A stretch of DNA of 43,738 bases from CAKXIK01 sp050947015 (GTDB lineage Bacteria; Bacillota; Clostridia; Oscillospirales; Acutalibacteraceae). The notes beneath the pieces are model-generated. The model was not told the origin of the DNA. It ran no database searches and worked only from the letters and a program-made list of their open reading frames with translations. Location: assembly GCA_050947015.1 (NCBI GenBank), contig JBMNVT010000019.1, positions 1 through 43,738 of the forward strand, written 5' to 3'. The position numbers and the translations under genes were made by a program. Of this stretch, positions 8,021-17,119 are shown in pieces; the first letter of the stretch is position 1, and each line of letters opens with the position of its first letter.

Positions 8021-8890
8021 ATGCACGCTTGGATGATCGTTCTTGTTGTGATGGCTGCTGTTGCCGCCCTTTCGCTGCTTTTGCTTTGGATGATTGCTCC
8101 CCGAAGAAACAAACCGGATCTGACTGTCCTGCGTGGTTACGACTATGCTCACCGGGGGCTGTTTTCTGCCGACCAGTCCATTCCCGAAAACAGCCTGCTG
8201 GCTTTCCGACGCGCAGTTGAAAACGGTTACGGGATTGAGTTGGATATTCAGCTGACCGCAGATCATCAGATCGTCGTTTTTCACGACGCCTCCCTGAAAC
8301 GCGTCTGCGGAATCGACCGCCCGCTGTGCGAATTCAGTCTGCGGCAGCTGCAGGAAATTCCGCTGGCCGGCAGCAGAGAACGAATTCCGTTGTTCTCCGA
8401 TGTTTTAGCGCTGGTGAACGGTCGCGTTCCGCTGATTGTGGAAATCAAGCATTATCATCAGAAACAGCTGCTCTGTAAAATGGCCGCTGAACTGCTGGAC
8501 GATTACCGTGGCGCATTCTGCATAGAATCCTTTCATCCTTTGATCGTTCAATGGTTTAAAAAGAACCGGCCGGCCGTTGTCCGCGGTCAACTGGCTGAAA
8601 ATTACATTCAGTCGAAATCGCTTTCTCCGGTTGCCGGTTTTTTTGGCGGAAACCTTCTTTCCAATTTTCTGGCTCGACCGGATTTTATTGCTTACCGCTT
8701 TTCCCACAGGGATCGATTGGCACTTCGGGTCTGCTGCGACTGGTTTCACGCGCAGCGTGTATATTGGACCCTGCATTCCCCGGAAGAACTTCAGACGGCG
8801 CATGATGAACAGGCAATCGGAATTTTTGAACATTTTTCTCCCGCTGCCCGCCATCTTTCCGACAATCAACAGGAAGAACAGTTGAGGTAA
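8021..8890 (+). CDS. membrane-anchored glycerophosphodiester phosphodiesterase
   Basis: The enzyme hydrolyses glycerophosphodiesters from phospholipid turnover to glycerol-3-phosphate and an alcohol. One hydrophobic N-terminal segment (about residues 4-25) anchors it. The GDPD barrel follows with AHRGLF, PENSLLAFRRAVENGYGIELDIQLT and VVFHDASLKRVCG, which contain the catalytic His pair and acidic metal ligands. At 289 residues it has the usual length. AAAGGA precedes the ATG. Its place behind an MFS carrier fits uptake or salvage of a product, which is inference. Confidence 0.9.
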   Translation: MHAWMIVLVVMAAVAALSLLLLWMIAPRRNKPDLTVLRGYDYAHRGLFSADQSIPENSLLAFRRAVENGYGIELDIQLTADHQIVVFHDASLKRVCGIDRPLCEFSLRQLQEIPLAGSRERIPLFSDVLALVNGRVPLIVEIKHYHQKQLLCKMAAELLDDYRGAFCIESFHPLIVQWFKKNRPAVVRGQLAENYIQSKSLSPVAGFFGGNLLSNFLARPDFIAYRFSHRDRLALRVCCDWFHAQRVYWTLHSPEELQTAHDEQAIGIFEHFSPAARHLSDNQQEEQLR

Positions 8891-8911
8891 TCAGATAGAA
8901 AGGAGCACCGC

Positions 8912-10610
8912 ATGGCGCAGCGTGTACATACATTTTTGAAACAGCACAGTCTGGCTGTGCTGTTTTCGTTCTGCATTTTGTTTGGCTGCTGTGCGGCCAC
9001 TGTTGCCGCTTTTACTTTTCAGCTGGATCATACACGGATCATCGCAAACTCCCCTTCGGATTTCAGTGAGATCTGGAGTCTGGCAACTTCCAGCAAATCT
9101 TCCCAGCGGGAGCTGTTTCCAAATCAAAGATCTCTCTCCTTCACCACCTCCACTGTACTGACCGACCACACTCTCTCCATCCGACACAGAGAACGGCAGG
9201 ACATGCCTTTATTTCAGAACAAAAAACTTAAAAATCCGTCTTTATACCGATAATGCACTTGCATTTGAATATGGTTATCATCAGCTTTCCTCTTTCGGGA
9301 AATCGTTTGGCTCTATTGAAAACCTGATTGACCTGAATATTTCGGATGATACCGTTCTCCGGCTTGAGCTTTCCCCGCAAAACTCAAACGTTCCGGGGAC
9401 AGTTTCTGCTCCGCAGATTGGTTCACGTGATTCTATTATTTTGTCGCTTTTTCAGAAAAAATTCATGTGCATTCTCATTTGTGTGCTGCTGCTGTTGATC
9501 GCCGCAGGTCTGTTGGTCGGTTCAGGCATTCAGGCGATACGCCATTTACCGTTTGCTTCGTTTTTCTCTCTTGGCTGCGGCGTGCTGCTGGTTGCCGTTT
9601 GGCTTTCCACCGAGACGCTTTTGCTTCAATTTTTATTAGACAACAAAGCTTTCGGCTATATTTTGGCCAATCTTGCTTTTCTGCTGCTCCCGATCCCGTT
9701 TTTGTTCTTCCTGAAACAGGCATGCCCCGAATACGGTAAAATTTTAAGCCTGGGCGAATGGATTCAATGCCTGTATGCGCTGTTCCGCCTGCTTTGCTAC
9801 GTTTTTAATGTGCTGGACTTTAATGAAGCCGAAAAAATCTCTCACCTGCCCCTTCTGTTCAACCTGATTCTTGCACTTGTCATCTGCTGCTGCGAACGAC
9901 ATAACCGTGTCGCAAGGAACATGCTGTTTGCAACCATCGTTCTCTGTACCTCCACTGTTTTTTCGATCAGCAGTTATTGGGGCGGGTTCGAATCGTATCC
10001 CAACATTGTCTTTATCGGGATCCTTCTTTTTATCCTGATTCTTGTTGTGGGAATGGTGCGGCGTGCATTTGCCATGCAAAAACAGGCCGTTCGTGCAGAT
10101 TTCTATAAGCGCTGCGCTTATACCGATTGGATGACAGAGTTGGGCAACCGTGCCTCCTTTGAACAACAATTAACGAGTCTAAAACAGGAACCACATACTA
10201 TTGTCACCCTTTTTCTGTTTGACTTAAATAACTTGAAAGAAACAAACGATTCTTTCGGCCACAGCGAAGGCGATCATTTAATTTGTCGGCTGGCAGACTG
10301 TCTGCACGCCGCCTTTGACAGCTGCGCAAAAACATACCGCATCGGCGGCGATGAATTTGTCACGATTTTCACCGGACTTAGCCAGAAAGAAACATCTGCC
10401 TGCTTATCGCTTTTTCGTTCGTCGCTTGAGCAGAATAATCAGCGAAACGCCGTTCCGCTCAGTGTCGCCGTTGGCTGTGCATCCAACAGTGAACCGGATT
10501 TTATCGGCGCCGTCGACGATCTTCTGCGCCTTGCCGACACCCGAATGTATTGTGATAAACAGTCTGCCGAAATAACTGCCCCCCACCCAAAGTCGAACAA
10601 AACCCTCTGA
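8912..10610 (+). pseudogene. GGDEF diguanylate cyclase with sensor domain, frameshifted
   Basis: This would make c-di-GMP from two GTP. The intact reading needs two frames. 8912 to about 9206 gives a signal/membrane segment (residues about 12-36) and the first part of an extracellular domain. From about 9207 the other frame gives LYFRTKNLKIRLYTDNALAF, the rest of the sensor domain, seven or so membrane helices, and a GGDEF domain (TELGNRASFEQQL, FLFDLNNLKETND, YRIGGDEF). Removing one C in GACATGCCTTTATTTC (near 9206) would join them into about 565 residues. No RxxD inhibitory site is visible before GGDEF. A TTG at 9441 could start a short version with all the membrane helices, but it has no good ribosome site. 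An AGAAAGGAG site precedes 8912. Confidence 0.8.
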
Positions 10611-10658
10611 TCTTCGGACGGCTTTGCGGAACTTGACCGAATCCCCTGTACCAAAACG

Positions 10659-10710
10659 AAAAGCAGCGCGTTCCAAGTCCACAGAATCGGACTCGGAACG
10701 CGCTGCTTTT
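10659..10710. terminator. bidirectional terminator between convergent genes
   Basis: A long hairpin has arms AAAAGCAGCGCGTTCC (10659 on) and GGAACGCGCTGCTTTT (to 10710), and AGTCC/GGACT continues the stem inside. It separates the rightward GGDEF gene from the leftward helicase gene and has T-runs both ways. Confidence 0.9.
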
Positions 10711-10727
10711 GTTTGTTCATTACCACC

Positions 10728-13700
10728 TTAGCGCTGTATTGCTTCGTTGATAATCAGACGCCCGTCTTCACGGCGTATATAATCTCGTACCTCGGCCCAG
10801 CGAATTCCTCGGCGGATGTTTTCCTCCATTGCGGAGCTGCCGCGCGAAAAACCGAAAAGCCTCGCCGTTTCCCGAATCAGATCTTCTTCTGAAAGACTGA
10901 TTTGCCTGCCGAGAATATACCGGACACCCGCTCCAATTTCCTGCGGCGGAATCTCGTCCATATTTCGCCGCTCCTCTTCTCTGGCAGGAACGCGAAATTG
11001 GTCGTATGCTTCCAGCGTATTTTCTTTGTCCCAATAAAAGACCACGCCGTTAATCTGGCTCTGCGGCGGTTGAATCACGCCGAGAACTTCATCGAACCGG
11101 CGTTCAATCCGGGATCCAGAGCGGGAAATTCCCCACGCCGACAGCACGCGGTGCACCAGCACATTCCGGCAAACCGGCGCTTCCTTTTTCAGCACATTGG
11201 TTATCTGAGCATACAGCAGCCGGTCGTTCTGCTGCAGAAAGAACGCATCCGCTCCGCCCGGAACCGCCGGAAGCTCCATAATCTGATATTTCTGCAGCCG
11301 CTCTTCCGCGGCTGCAGCCGTAGGTTCCTCTTTTTCAAACACAGGAATTTTCTGCCTGGGCTCCGGCGGAGCCGTTAGCTGTGGTTGCCCGGTTTGCAGC
11401 TGCCGAACAAGCGTACAAATTTTTTCTGTTTCAGCGTCCGGATTTTCCCACCAATCCAGCGTCCATATATGACAGATCTGCCAGCCCAGTGATTTCAGCA
11501 CAGCCTCCTGCGCAACATTTCTGTCCTTTGCCGTCCCGGCATCCCGATAATTGTCGCCGTCGCACATGATGCCGAGAATATATTCTCCCGGCCGTTCGGG
11601 ATTGACCACGGCGAGATCGATCTTGTATTCAGAACAGCCGATGGACGGGTGCACCTGCAGTCCCGCGCGGTTAAGCGCTTCCGCGATGGAAACATTCAGG
11701 CTGACTTCGGATGCGGTTCCACGTACAGGCGCCGCTAGGGCGTCTCTGCCCCGCATTGCATATTCCAAAAATGCGCGCAGCCCGGCTACACCGTCGGAAC
11801 GCGTACGGGAAAGATCGATCTGCTCCGGCCGGATGACGGAAAAAACCACCATCTCCTGCCGTGCGCGGGTAACAGCAACATTAAGCCTGCGCCAACCTCC
11901 ATCCTGATTGAGCGGGCCAAAATTTAACGCTACCTTTCCCTCGTTGTCGGGACCGTAGCCGACGGAGAAGAGAACAACGTCGCGTTCATCCCCCTGAACA
12001 TTTTCCAGATTTTTAATAAAAATCGGCTCATACATCCGATCACTAACGGTTTCAAGCTCCGAATTGGCCGCAAACAGTTCCAGCAGCATATCATCAATCA
12101 AGTTCTGCTGCACAGAGCTGAAAGTCACCACACCGATACTCTGTTTACAAAGCATTGGATCACGGAGCCTGCGAGCAATTTCATTGACCACCGCCTGTGC
12201 CTCTGCCCGGTTCTGTTTTGTTTTGCCCCGGTCGTAATAGCCCTCGACCGGCACAAAGCAAACTTTGCTCACCAGATCATTCGGCGATGGGAAAGTAAAT
12301 AATTTATTGTCGTAATATTGCCGGTTACTGAATGCAATCAGGCTTTCGTGACGGGACCGATAATGCCAGAGCAAATGCTCCTGCGGCATGGAAAGCGCCA
12401 GACAGTCGTCCAGAATGCTTTCCAAATCCTCCTGAGCATAGTTTTCCTCATCCACGCGGTTTACGGAAAAAAAGTTTGTCGGCGGCAACTGCTTCGGATC
12501 GCCGACGACGACCAGATTCTGCCCGCGGGCAATGGCTCCAACCGCTTCGCAAGTCGGCAGCTGTGACGCCTCGTCAAAGACCACAAGATCAAACGGAGGA
12601 AACTTCGGATCAATATACTGCGCGACTGAAATCGGGCTCATCAACAGGCATGGACACAGCCTGCGCAGCAAATTGGGAATGCTGTCAAACAATCTGCGAA
12701 TCGAAAGCATTCTTCCGCCGCTGCGAATCGCCTTTTGCAGAATGCCGATTTCCGAAGAACCGGCAAACTCCTGCGATACGGTCGGAATTCTGGCGGAAAG
12801 ACGGGCTGCAAGTTCGTTTTTTGTCAACTCGGAAAACCGTTCCCCTGCTGCTTTGTACTGTGCAATTTTCTCCTCCAGCAATGCTCCGCTGAATGCAGAG
12901 AGTTCCCGGTCTCCGTCGAGCACAGCCATCACGCTGGCCTGCGAAACTGCCCGATAAAATGCATCGATCAGCTGACCGGCTGTGCATGCTCCATTTTCCA
13001 GAGCGTCAGCCGCAACACCAAGTCCGCATGCTTCTGCCTCGCAGCGCGTCAACAGGAAGCTGCACCAGCCGCGCAGACCATCCAGATGATCCTGCCAGCG
13101 GACATTTGCTTCTGTACGAACGCGCTCCCAGGGACTTTCCTGATCAAACTGCTCAAAATTGATCTGCAGCTCTGCTGCAAGCTCTTCTTCTGCATGGACA
13201 AGGGCGTCAAATGCAGTAACAAACCCGGAAATCTCCTCCGTGTGCGCAGCCAAAAATTCCGGTGCAACCGCAAAAGCAAACGCATCCGGAGACTGTTCCT
13301 CTCCCAATGCGGCAAGGCATTTTCGAATGGTCAACGCCTGTTCCATCATGCTTTGCAGTTGTTTCCAGTCTGCATCCCCGTCATTCCAACTGACGCCGAG
13401 CAATGGAGCCGCCCATTCCGCTGCTTTACGAACCACCCCGTCCTTCTGCTGCTCTTCCTGCAGGCATTGCAAAACAGCAGAGGTTTGTTCTTTTGCATAC
13501 GCCTTAATATTTCTGCTGCAAACCTTCAGACGGTTCGCAACACGGTTGCCGCCAATCAGTCTGGGTAAAAACCATTTGGTCTGTGCCATGTTCCATTCCG
13601 CCAACAGTGCGGCTCCGTCCAGCGAACGAATGGATTCCTGAAAATTCACCGAAAGCTCTTCCCGAAGCTGATCCCGCCGCGCACCAGCTGCACAGATTTC

Positions 13701-16520
13701 CTGCAGTCGTGCCTGCATCTGTGAAAGCTCCCGATGTTCCAACAGAGCCTGCGTCATGGTGCGAACACTCTGCACACAGTGGCAAAGTTCCGCCAGAACC
13801 TGCAAAGAACGGAATGTTCTTTCCTCCCGCAGGGAAAAGAGCGCGACGATTTTCTTCTCCGCACCGGAAAGCACCAAAATCTGTTTTGCATAACTCTGCA
13901 GTAGCAAAGGAATCTTTTGTCTCTCCGCCTGAGAAAGCTTCGGTTTACGTATTTCCCTCAGCGGGTGACCGGCTGCTCCCCCGCATGCCAAAGCGGCAGC
14001 CCGCAACCGACCGCAAATCTCCTCCCACAGCCGGTACTGCCCGGGCGTCAGGGCGGCCACTGCCTCCGGTTCAAAGCAAAACGCATCCGGCGCGCTGCGG
14101 TACCGTTCGTAACGGGCGATCATTTCGTAAAGTGAAAAGCCGCTGGCTTGTTTCCTGTGCAGTTTTTTAACCGTTGTATTAAGTTCCTGACGCAGCCGGA
14201 ACAAGCGCTGCGCCTCCTGTTCATATTCCTCCGGCGGTTTGATACGCCCTACGTTCAGCGCAGTATCCAGCTGTGCTAAAACATCCTTCTTTTTCGCTTT
14301 ATTCGAATGCAGTTCCAGACAAAACGGATCCAGGCCTATTTTGGCAAGTCGGTTCTGCACAACGGAGAGCGCAGCCATTTTTTCGGCAATAAACAAAACG
14401 GATTTTCCCTGAAAGAGCGCATTCGCAATCAGATTGGTAATCGTCTGCGATTTTCCTGTGCCGGGCGGGCCGTGAAGAACGAAGCTTTCTCCTTTTCCCG
14501 CCGCACAAACCGCCGCAAGCTGGGAAGAATCTGCACTGACCGGAATGGCAAGGTCTGCCGGAACATACTGTTCATCCAGCTGTTGCGGCGTGGGAAAATT
14601 TTCTCCGGGCTGCCATTCCATTTTGCCGGAAATCAGGCTTGCAACAATCTTGTTCTTTCGCAAATCGTCACTGCGATTCCGGATGTCATTCCACATAATA
14701 AATTGGCCGAACGAAAAGAGACCCAAAAACGCAAATTCTTCGACATCCCAACGCGAACGGTTCATGACAGACTGCCGCATGGCGCTGAATACGCCGCGCA
14801 AATCCACACCGCTTTCATCGGTCGGCAACGGATCGAGCCCTCCGATCGTAATACCGAAATCAACGCGCAGCATTTCGAGCAGGGTGATATTCATCTGAGG
14901 CTCTTCGTCGCGTATTCGCACCACATAACCGTTTTGAGCCGAACGGCGGACAATATCCACCGGCAGCAGCACAATCGGCGCATACCTCGGTTTTTTGCTG
15001 ACATCGGTTTCGTACCAGCGCAAAAAGCCAAGGGCGAGGTAGAGCGTGTTGGTTCCGTTCTCTTCCAGACTTGTTTTTGCCGCACGATACAGTGAAGTAA
15101 TGCGCAACGCAACTTCGCGCTCCTCCAAAAAAGTGCGGAGGCGGTGATTGGCAAATTCCTCACGGATCAGATCTTCCGCCATGGAACTGCCGGTTGCAAA
15201 TTCGTATATCTTTCCGTCCCGCAGCTGATTTTCAAAATCCTTCGGTCGTGCCATCAGCTGAAAGCTTTGCCCTCCCGAAAGGGCATCCTCCAGCTCGTTC
15301 AAATTTCCGCACAAAAGCTGAATCGCGTTCTGCGTAACGCGAAAGTTCAGCAGCGGATTGCGCAGGCTCAAATCGAGCAGCTTGCGTTCCCAGAGCTGCT
15401 GACGGGTTATCTGGACGGCGTCCACCTGCCGAATCTTCTGCAAAACGGTCATTTCCCGCGGGGCCGCAGCATCTGCAGCTGCCGTGGGTTCCTCAACGAT
15501 ATATCCTTCGCCGTTGTGAGCAGGTTTTCTCAGCGGCAAGGGACGGATTCCGCTGCCGCGCGTGCGGTGTACATCAATCAAATATTCAAAAGCATCGCCC
15601 GACAGTTGTTTTTGCGCGGCAATCGAAGCCTGTTCAAATGCGGCGCTCTGACCTTTGGTAACCGCCGTACATTCAACTGCAGCAATTTCGTTAACGCCTT
15701 CCGCCATGCGTTTGGTCAACAGCGAAACATCTTCCTGAACACATTCTGCAAAGCATTCTTTTTCCAGCCAGCAGCCGGCAAACGCATGCCCCTTCAGAAG
15801 AATGAGCAATGGGTAGAGGCCAACAGCCTCCAGACACCCCGCATACAACAGCGTCAAATCCAGGCAATTCGCCATTTTCTGCTCCGCAATCGTGCCGCAA
15901 AGCCGCACGCGTTGTCCGTCCTGCTCAAAGCTCGCAGGTGCAACGCAATATTCCAGCTCACTACTGCGAATTGCTTCATAAAGCGCCGCCATCTGCATTC
16001 GTACCACATTGGGATTGTTGCTGAGATAGCCTGTAAATGATGGGCTGCCCGTCCATTTCTCCAATAATTCACTGCCTGAACGAATCAGCGCGGCAATCTG
16101 CGGATGGTTCGGGGTAACAAAAGCTGCTAAAATTTCCGGCATTGCACGCTCTCCTGCCCATTCGTCAAACGCCAGCACATCGACAGCATTCATGGCCAGA
16201 CCAATTCGCTCTTCTCCCTGCCAGGCTTCCAGCAGCAGATTGCCGGCGATTCTCTCCGTCAGGCTCAGCAAGTATTCCGGCAGCAGGTGCAGTGCCGGCG
16301 CCCCCAGATTAAGCGAGGCACCCGAAGCCAGCGAATCGACCTTCGTCTCCCACAGATGTGAAAACTGCGGTTCTGTCCGGATGGTTACACGAATATTTTC
16401 CAGCGGCGTTTCCGTCATATTTTTAATTTCCAACCGGCTGATAACCGGAACATGGTTTTGCTGCATGGCAAAATTAATTACCGCACTATAGCTTCTGTCA
16501 AACACGATTTGATCCGACAT
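10728..16520 (-). CDS. giant SF1 helicase-nuclease (DUF4011/DUF3320 type)
   Basis: A cytoplasmic protein of about 1930 residues. The N-terminal part includes a transglutaminase/papain-like stretch (NCLDLTLLYAGCLEAVG, then LLKGHAFAGCWL, about residues 215-255). A DUF4011-like region follows (about 370-620, with ERKLLDLSLRNPLLNFR). Superfamily 1 helicase motifs come next: Walker A GPPGTGKSQTITN near 690, VVFDEASQLP, VVVGDPKQLPP, and VNVAVTRARQEMVVF. Near the C-terminus a Vsr/PD-(D/E)XK-like fold is suggested by YKIDLAVVNP, CDGDNY and a W-rich end, then a DUF3320-like tail. A long helical linker lies inside the helicase. I chose ATG 16520, with AGAGG eight bases upstream, over GTG 16529. Relatives occur alone and in defence islands; nucleic-acid translocation plus cleavage is inferred. 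No defence genes flank it. Confidence 0.85.
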   Translation of the reverse strand: MSDQIVFDRSYSAVINFAMQQNHVPVISRLEIKNMTETPLENIRVTIRTEPQFSHLWETKVDSLASGASLNLGAPALHLLPEYLLSLTERIAGNLLLEAWQGEERIGLAMNAVDVLAFDEWAGERAMPEILAAFVTPNHPQIAALIRSGSELLEKWTGSPSFTGYLSNNPNVVRMQMAALYEAIRSSELEYCVAPASFEQDGQRVRLCGTIAEQKMANCLDLTLLYAGCLEAVGLYPLLILLKGHAFAGCWLEKECFAECVQEDVSLLTKRMAEGVNEIAAVECTAVTKGQSAAFEQASIAAQKQLSGDAFEYLIDVHRTRGSGIRPLPLRKPAHNGEGYIVEEPTAAADAAAPREMTVLQKIRQVDAVQITRQQLWERKLLDLSLRNPLLNFRVTQNAIQLLCGNLNELEDALSGGQSFQLMARPKDFENQLRDGKIYEFATGSSMAEDLIREEFANHRLRTFLEEREVALRITSLYRAAKTSLEENGTNTLYLALGFLRWYETDVSKKPRYAPIVLLPVDIVRRSAQNGYVVRIRDEEPQMNITLLEMLRVDFGITIGGLDPLPTDESGVDLRGVFSAMRQSVMNRSRWDVEEFAFLGLFSFGQFIMWNDIRNRSDDLRKNKIVASLISGKMEWQPGENFPTPQQLDEQYVPADLAIPVSADSSQLAAVCAAGKGESFVLHGPPGTGKSQTITNLIANALFQGKSVLFIAEKMAALSVVQNRLAKIGLDPFCLELHSNKAKKKDVLAQLDTALNVGRIKPPEEYEQEAQRLFRLRQELNTTVKKLHRKQASGFSLYEMIARYERYRSAPDAFCFEPEAVAALTPGQYRLWEEICGRLRAAALACGGAAGHPLREIRKPKLSQAERQKIPLLLQSYAKQILVLSGAEKKIVALFSLREERTFRSLQVLAELCHCVQSVRTMTQALLEHRELSQMQARLQEICAAGARRDQLREELSVNFQESIRSLDGAALLAEWNMAQTKWFLPRLIGGNRVANRLKVCSRNIKAYAKEQTSAVLQCLQEEQQKDGVVRKAAEWAAPLLGVSWNDGDADWKQLQSMMEQALTIRKCLAALGEEQSPDAFAFAVAPEFLAAHTEEISGFVTAFDALVHAEEELAAELQINFEQFDQESPWERVRTEANVRWQDHLDGLRGWCSFLLTRCEAEACGLGVAADALENGACTAGQLIDAFYRAVSQASVMAVLDGDRELSAFSGALLEEKIAQYKAAGERFSELTKNELAARLSARIPTVSQEFAGSSEIGILQKAIRSGGRMLSIRRLFDSIPNLLRRLCPCLLMSPISVAQYIDPKFPPFDLVVFDEASQLPTCEAVGAIARGQNLVVVGDPKQLPPTNFFSVNRVDEENYAQEDLESILDDCLALSMPQEHLLWHYRSRHESLIAFSNRQYYDNKLFTFPSPNDLVSKVCFVPVEGYYDRGKTKQNRAEAQAVVNEIARRLRDPMLCKQSIGVVTFSSVQQNLIDDMLLELFAANSELETVSDRMYEPIFIKNLENVQGDERDVVLFSVGYGPDNEGKVALNFGPLNQDGGWRRLNVAVTRARQEMVVFSVIRPEQIDLSRTRSDGVAGLRAFLEYAMRGRDALAAPVRGTASEVSLNVSIAEALNRAGLQVHPSIGCSEYKIDLAVVNPERPGEYILGIMCDGDNYRDAGTAKDRNVAQEAVLKSLGWQICHIWTLDWWENPDAETEKICTLVRQLQTGQPQLTAPPEPRQKIPVFEKEEPTAAAAEERLQKYQIMELPAVPGGADAFFLQQNDRLLYAQITNVLKKEAPVCRNVLVHRVLSAWGISRSGSRIERRFDEVLGVIQPPQSQINGVVFYWDKENTLEAYDQFRVPAREEERRNMDEIPPQEIGAGVRYILGRQISLSEEDLIRETARLFGFSRGSSAMEENIRRGIRWAEVRDYIRREDGRLIINEAIQR

Positions 16521-16597
16521 GGCAGGCACCTCTCCGAACGGTCAGCCAACTGTTTCCGGGGTATCTTGATGCACGAAACACGGCTGCATTTGGTTTT

Positions 16598-16626
16598 ATT
16601 ATATCATAGAAGTTAAAAATTTGGAA
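16598..16626 (-). promoter_or_regulatory. promoter of the giant helicase gene
   Basis: On the minus strand a consensus -10 TATAAT (16598-16603) has a weak -35 TTCCAA (16621-16626) 17 bp away, about 80 bp ahead of the start. Confidence 0.6.
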
Positions 16627-16725
16627 ATCATTCCTTTTCAATCGAATCCAGAAATATTGGGGAAAATTCTGTTGATTTTGTTGGAGGGTCAAAGCATTTT
16701 GCATGAATCCCTGCCTAAAATAGAA

Positions 16726-16753
16726 TCAGGGCCCGCTTTTCAGCAAGCCCTGA
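16726..16753 (-). terminator. terminator of ireB
   Basis: TCAGGGC and GCCCTGA form a 7-bp stem. On the minus strand it follows the ireB stop directly and is followed by ATTCTATTTT. Confidence 0.65.
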
Positions 16754-16758
16754 GGTTT

Positions 16759-17004
16759 TTAAGCATCCAAATACGATTTAACAAGCACCTGCAACAACTC
16801 GTCGCGGTCAATCCTGCGGATAAGGCTGCGTGCATTGTTGTGTGTTGTGATATAGGTCGGGTCTTCCGAAAGGATATATCCGACGATCTGATTGATTGGG
16901 TTGTAGCCTTTTTCCCGCAGAGCATCATAAACTGCGGTCAGGATCCTGCGGATCTCCGCCTGCCGTTCGTTGCCAAGGGAAAAGGTCATGGTCTTATCAA
17001 GCAT
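16759..17004 (-). CDS. ireB: IreB family regulatory phosphoprotein (UPF0297/DUF965)
   Basis: An 81-residue protein matching the IreB family along its full length, with REKGYNPINQIVGYILSEDP, THNNARSLIRRIDRDELL and YLDA at the end. In Enterococcus faecalis, IreB is a phosphorylation target of the PASTA kinase IreK on N-terminal threonines and affects cephalosporin resistance. Here Thr5 and Thr7 (MLDKTMTF) are the corresponding candidates. GGAGGTGA lies just ahead of the ATG. In many Firmicutes it is followed by ruvX and a yrzB-like gene. Here it stands alone, with its own promoter and terminator. Confidence 0.92.
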   Translation of the reverse strand: MLDKTMTFSLGNERQAEIRRILTAVYDALREKGYNPINQIVGYILSEDPTYITTHNNARSLIRRIDRDELLQVLVKSYLDA

Positions 17005-17027
17005 GGACTCACCTCCGTTGAATTTTA

Positions 17028-17055
17028 GTATACAACAAATCCTTCGGGATTACAA
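17028..17055 (-). promoter_or_regulatory. promoter of ireB
   Basis: On the minus strand TTGTAA (17050-17055) and TATACT (17028-17033) have a 16-bp spacer, just ahead of the GGAGGTGA ribosome site. Confidence 0.6.
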
Positions 17056-17119
17056 GTAAAGAGGTTATGAAAAAATACAAAAGATGTTCCCGACATTCCC
17101 CGATCTATTGAGAAGCGGC

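Noticed and set aside
10728..16520. Calling a defence island around the giant helicase
   Set aside because: Neighbours are a signalling gene, ireB and pheST; no methylase, integrase or other defence gene was seen.
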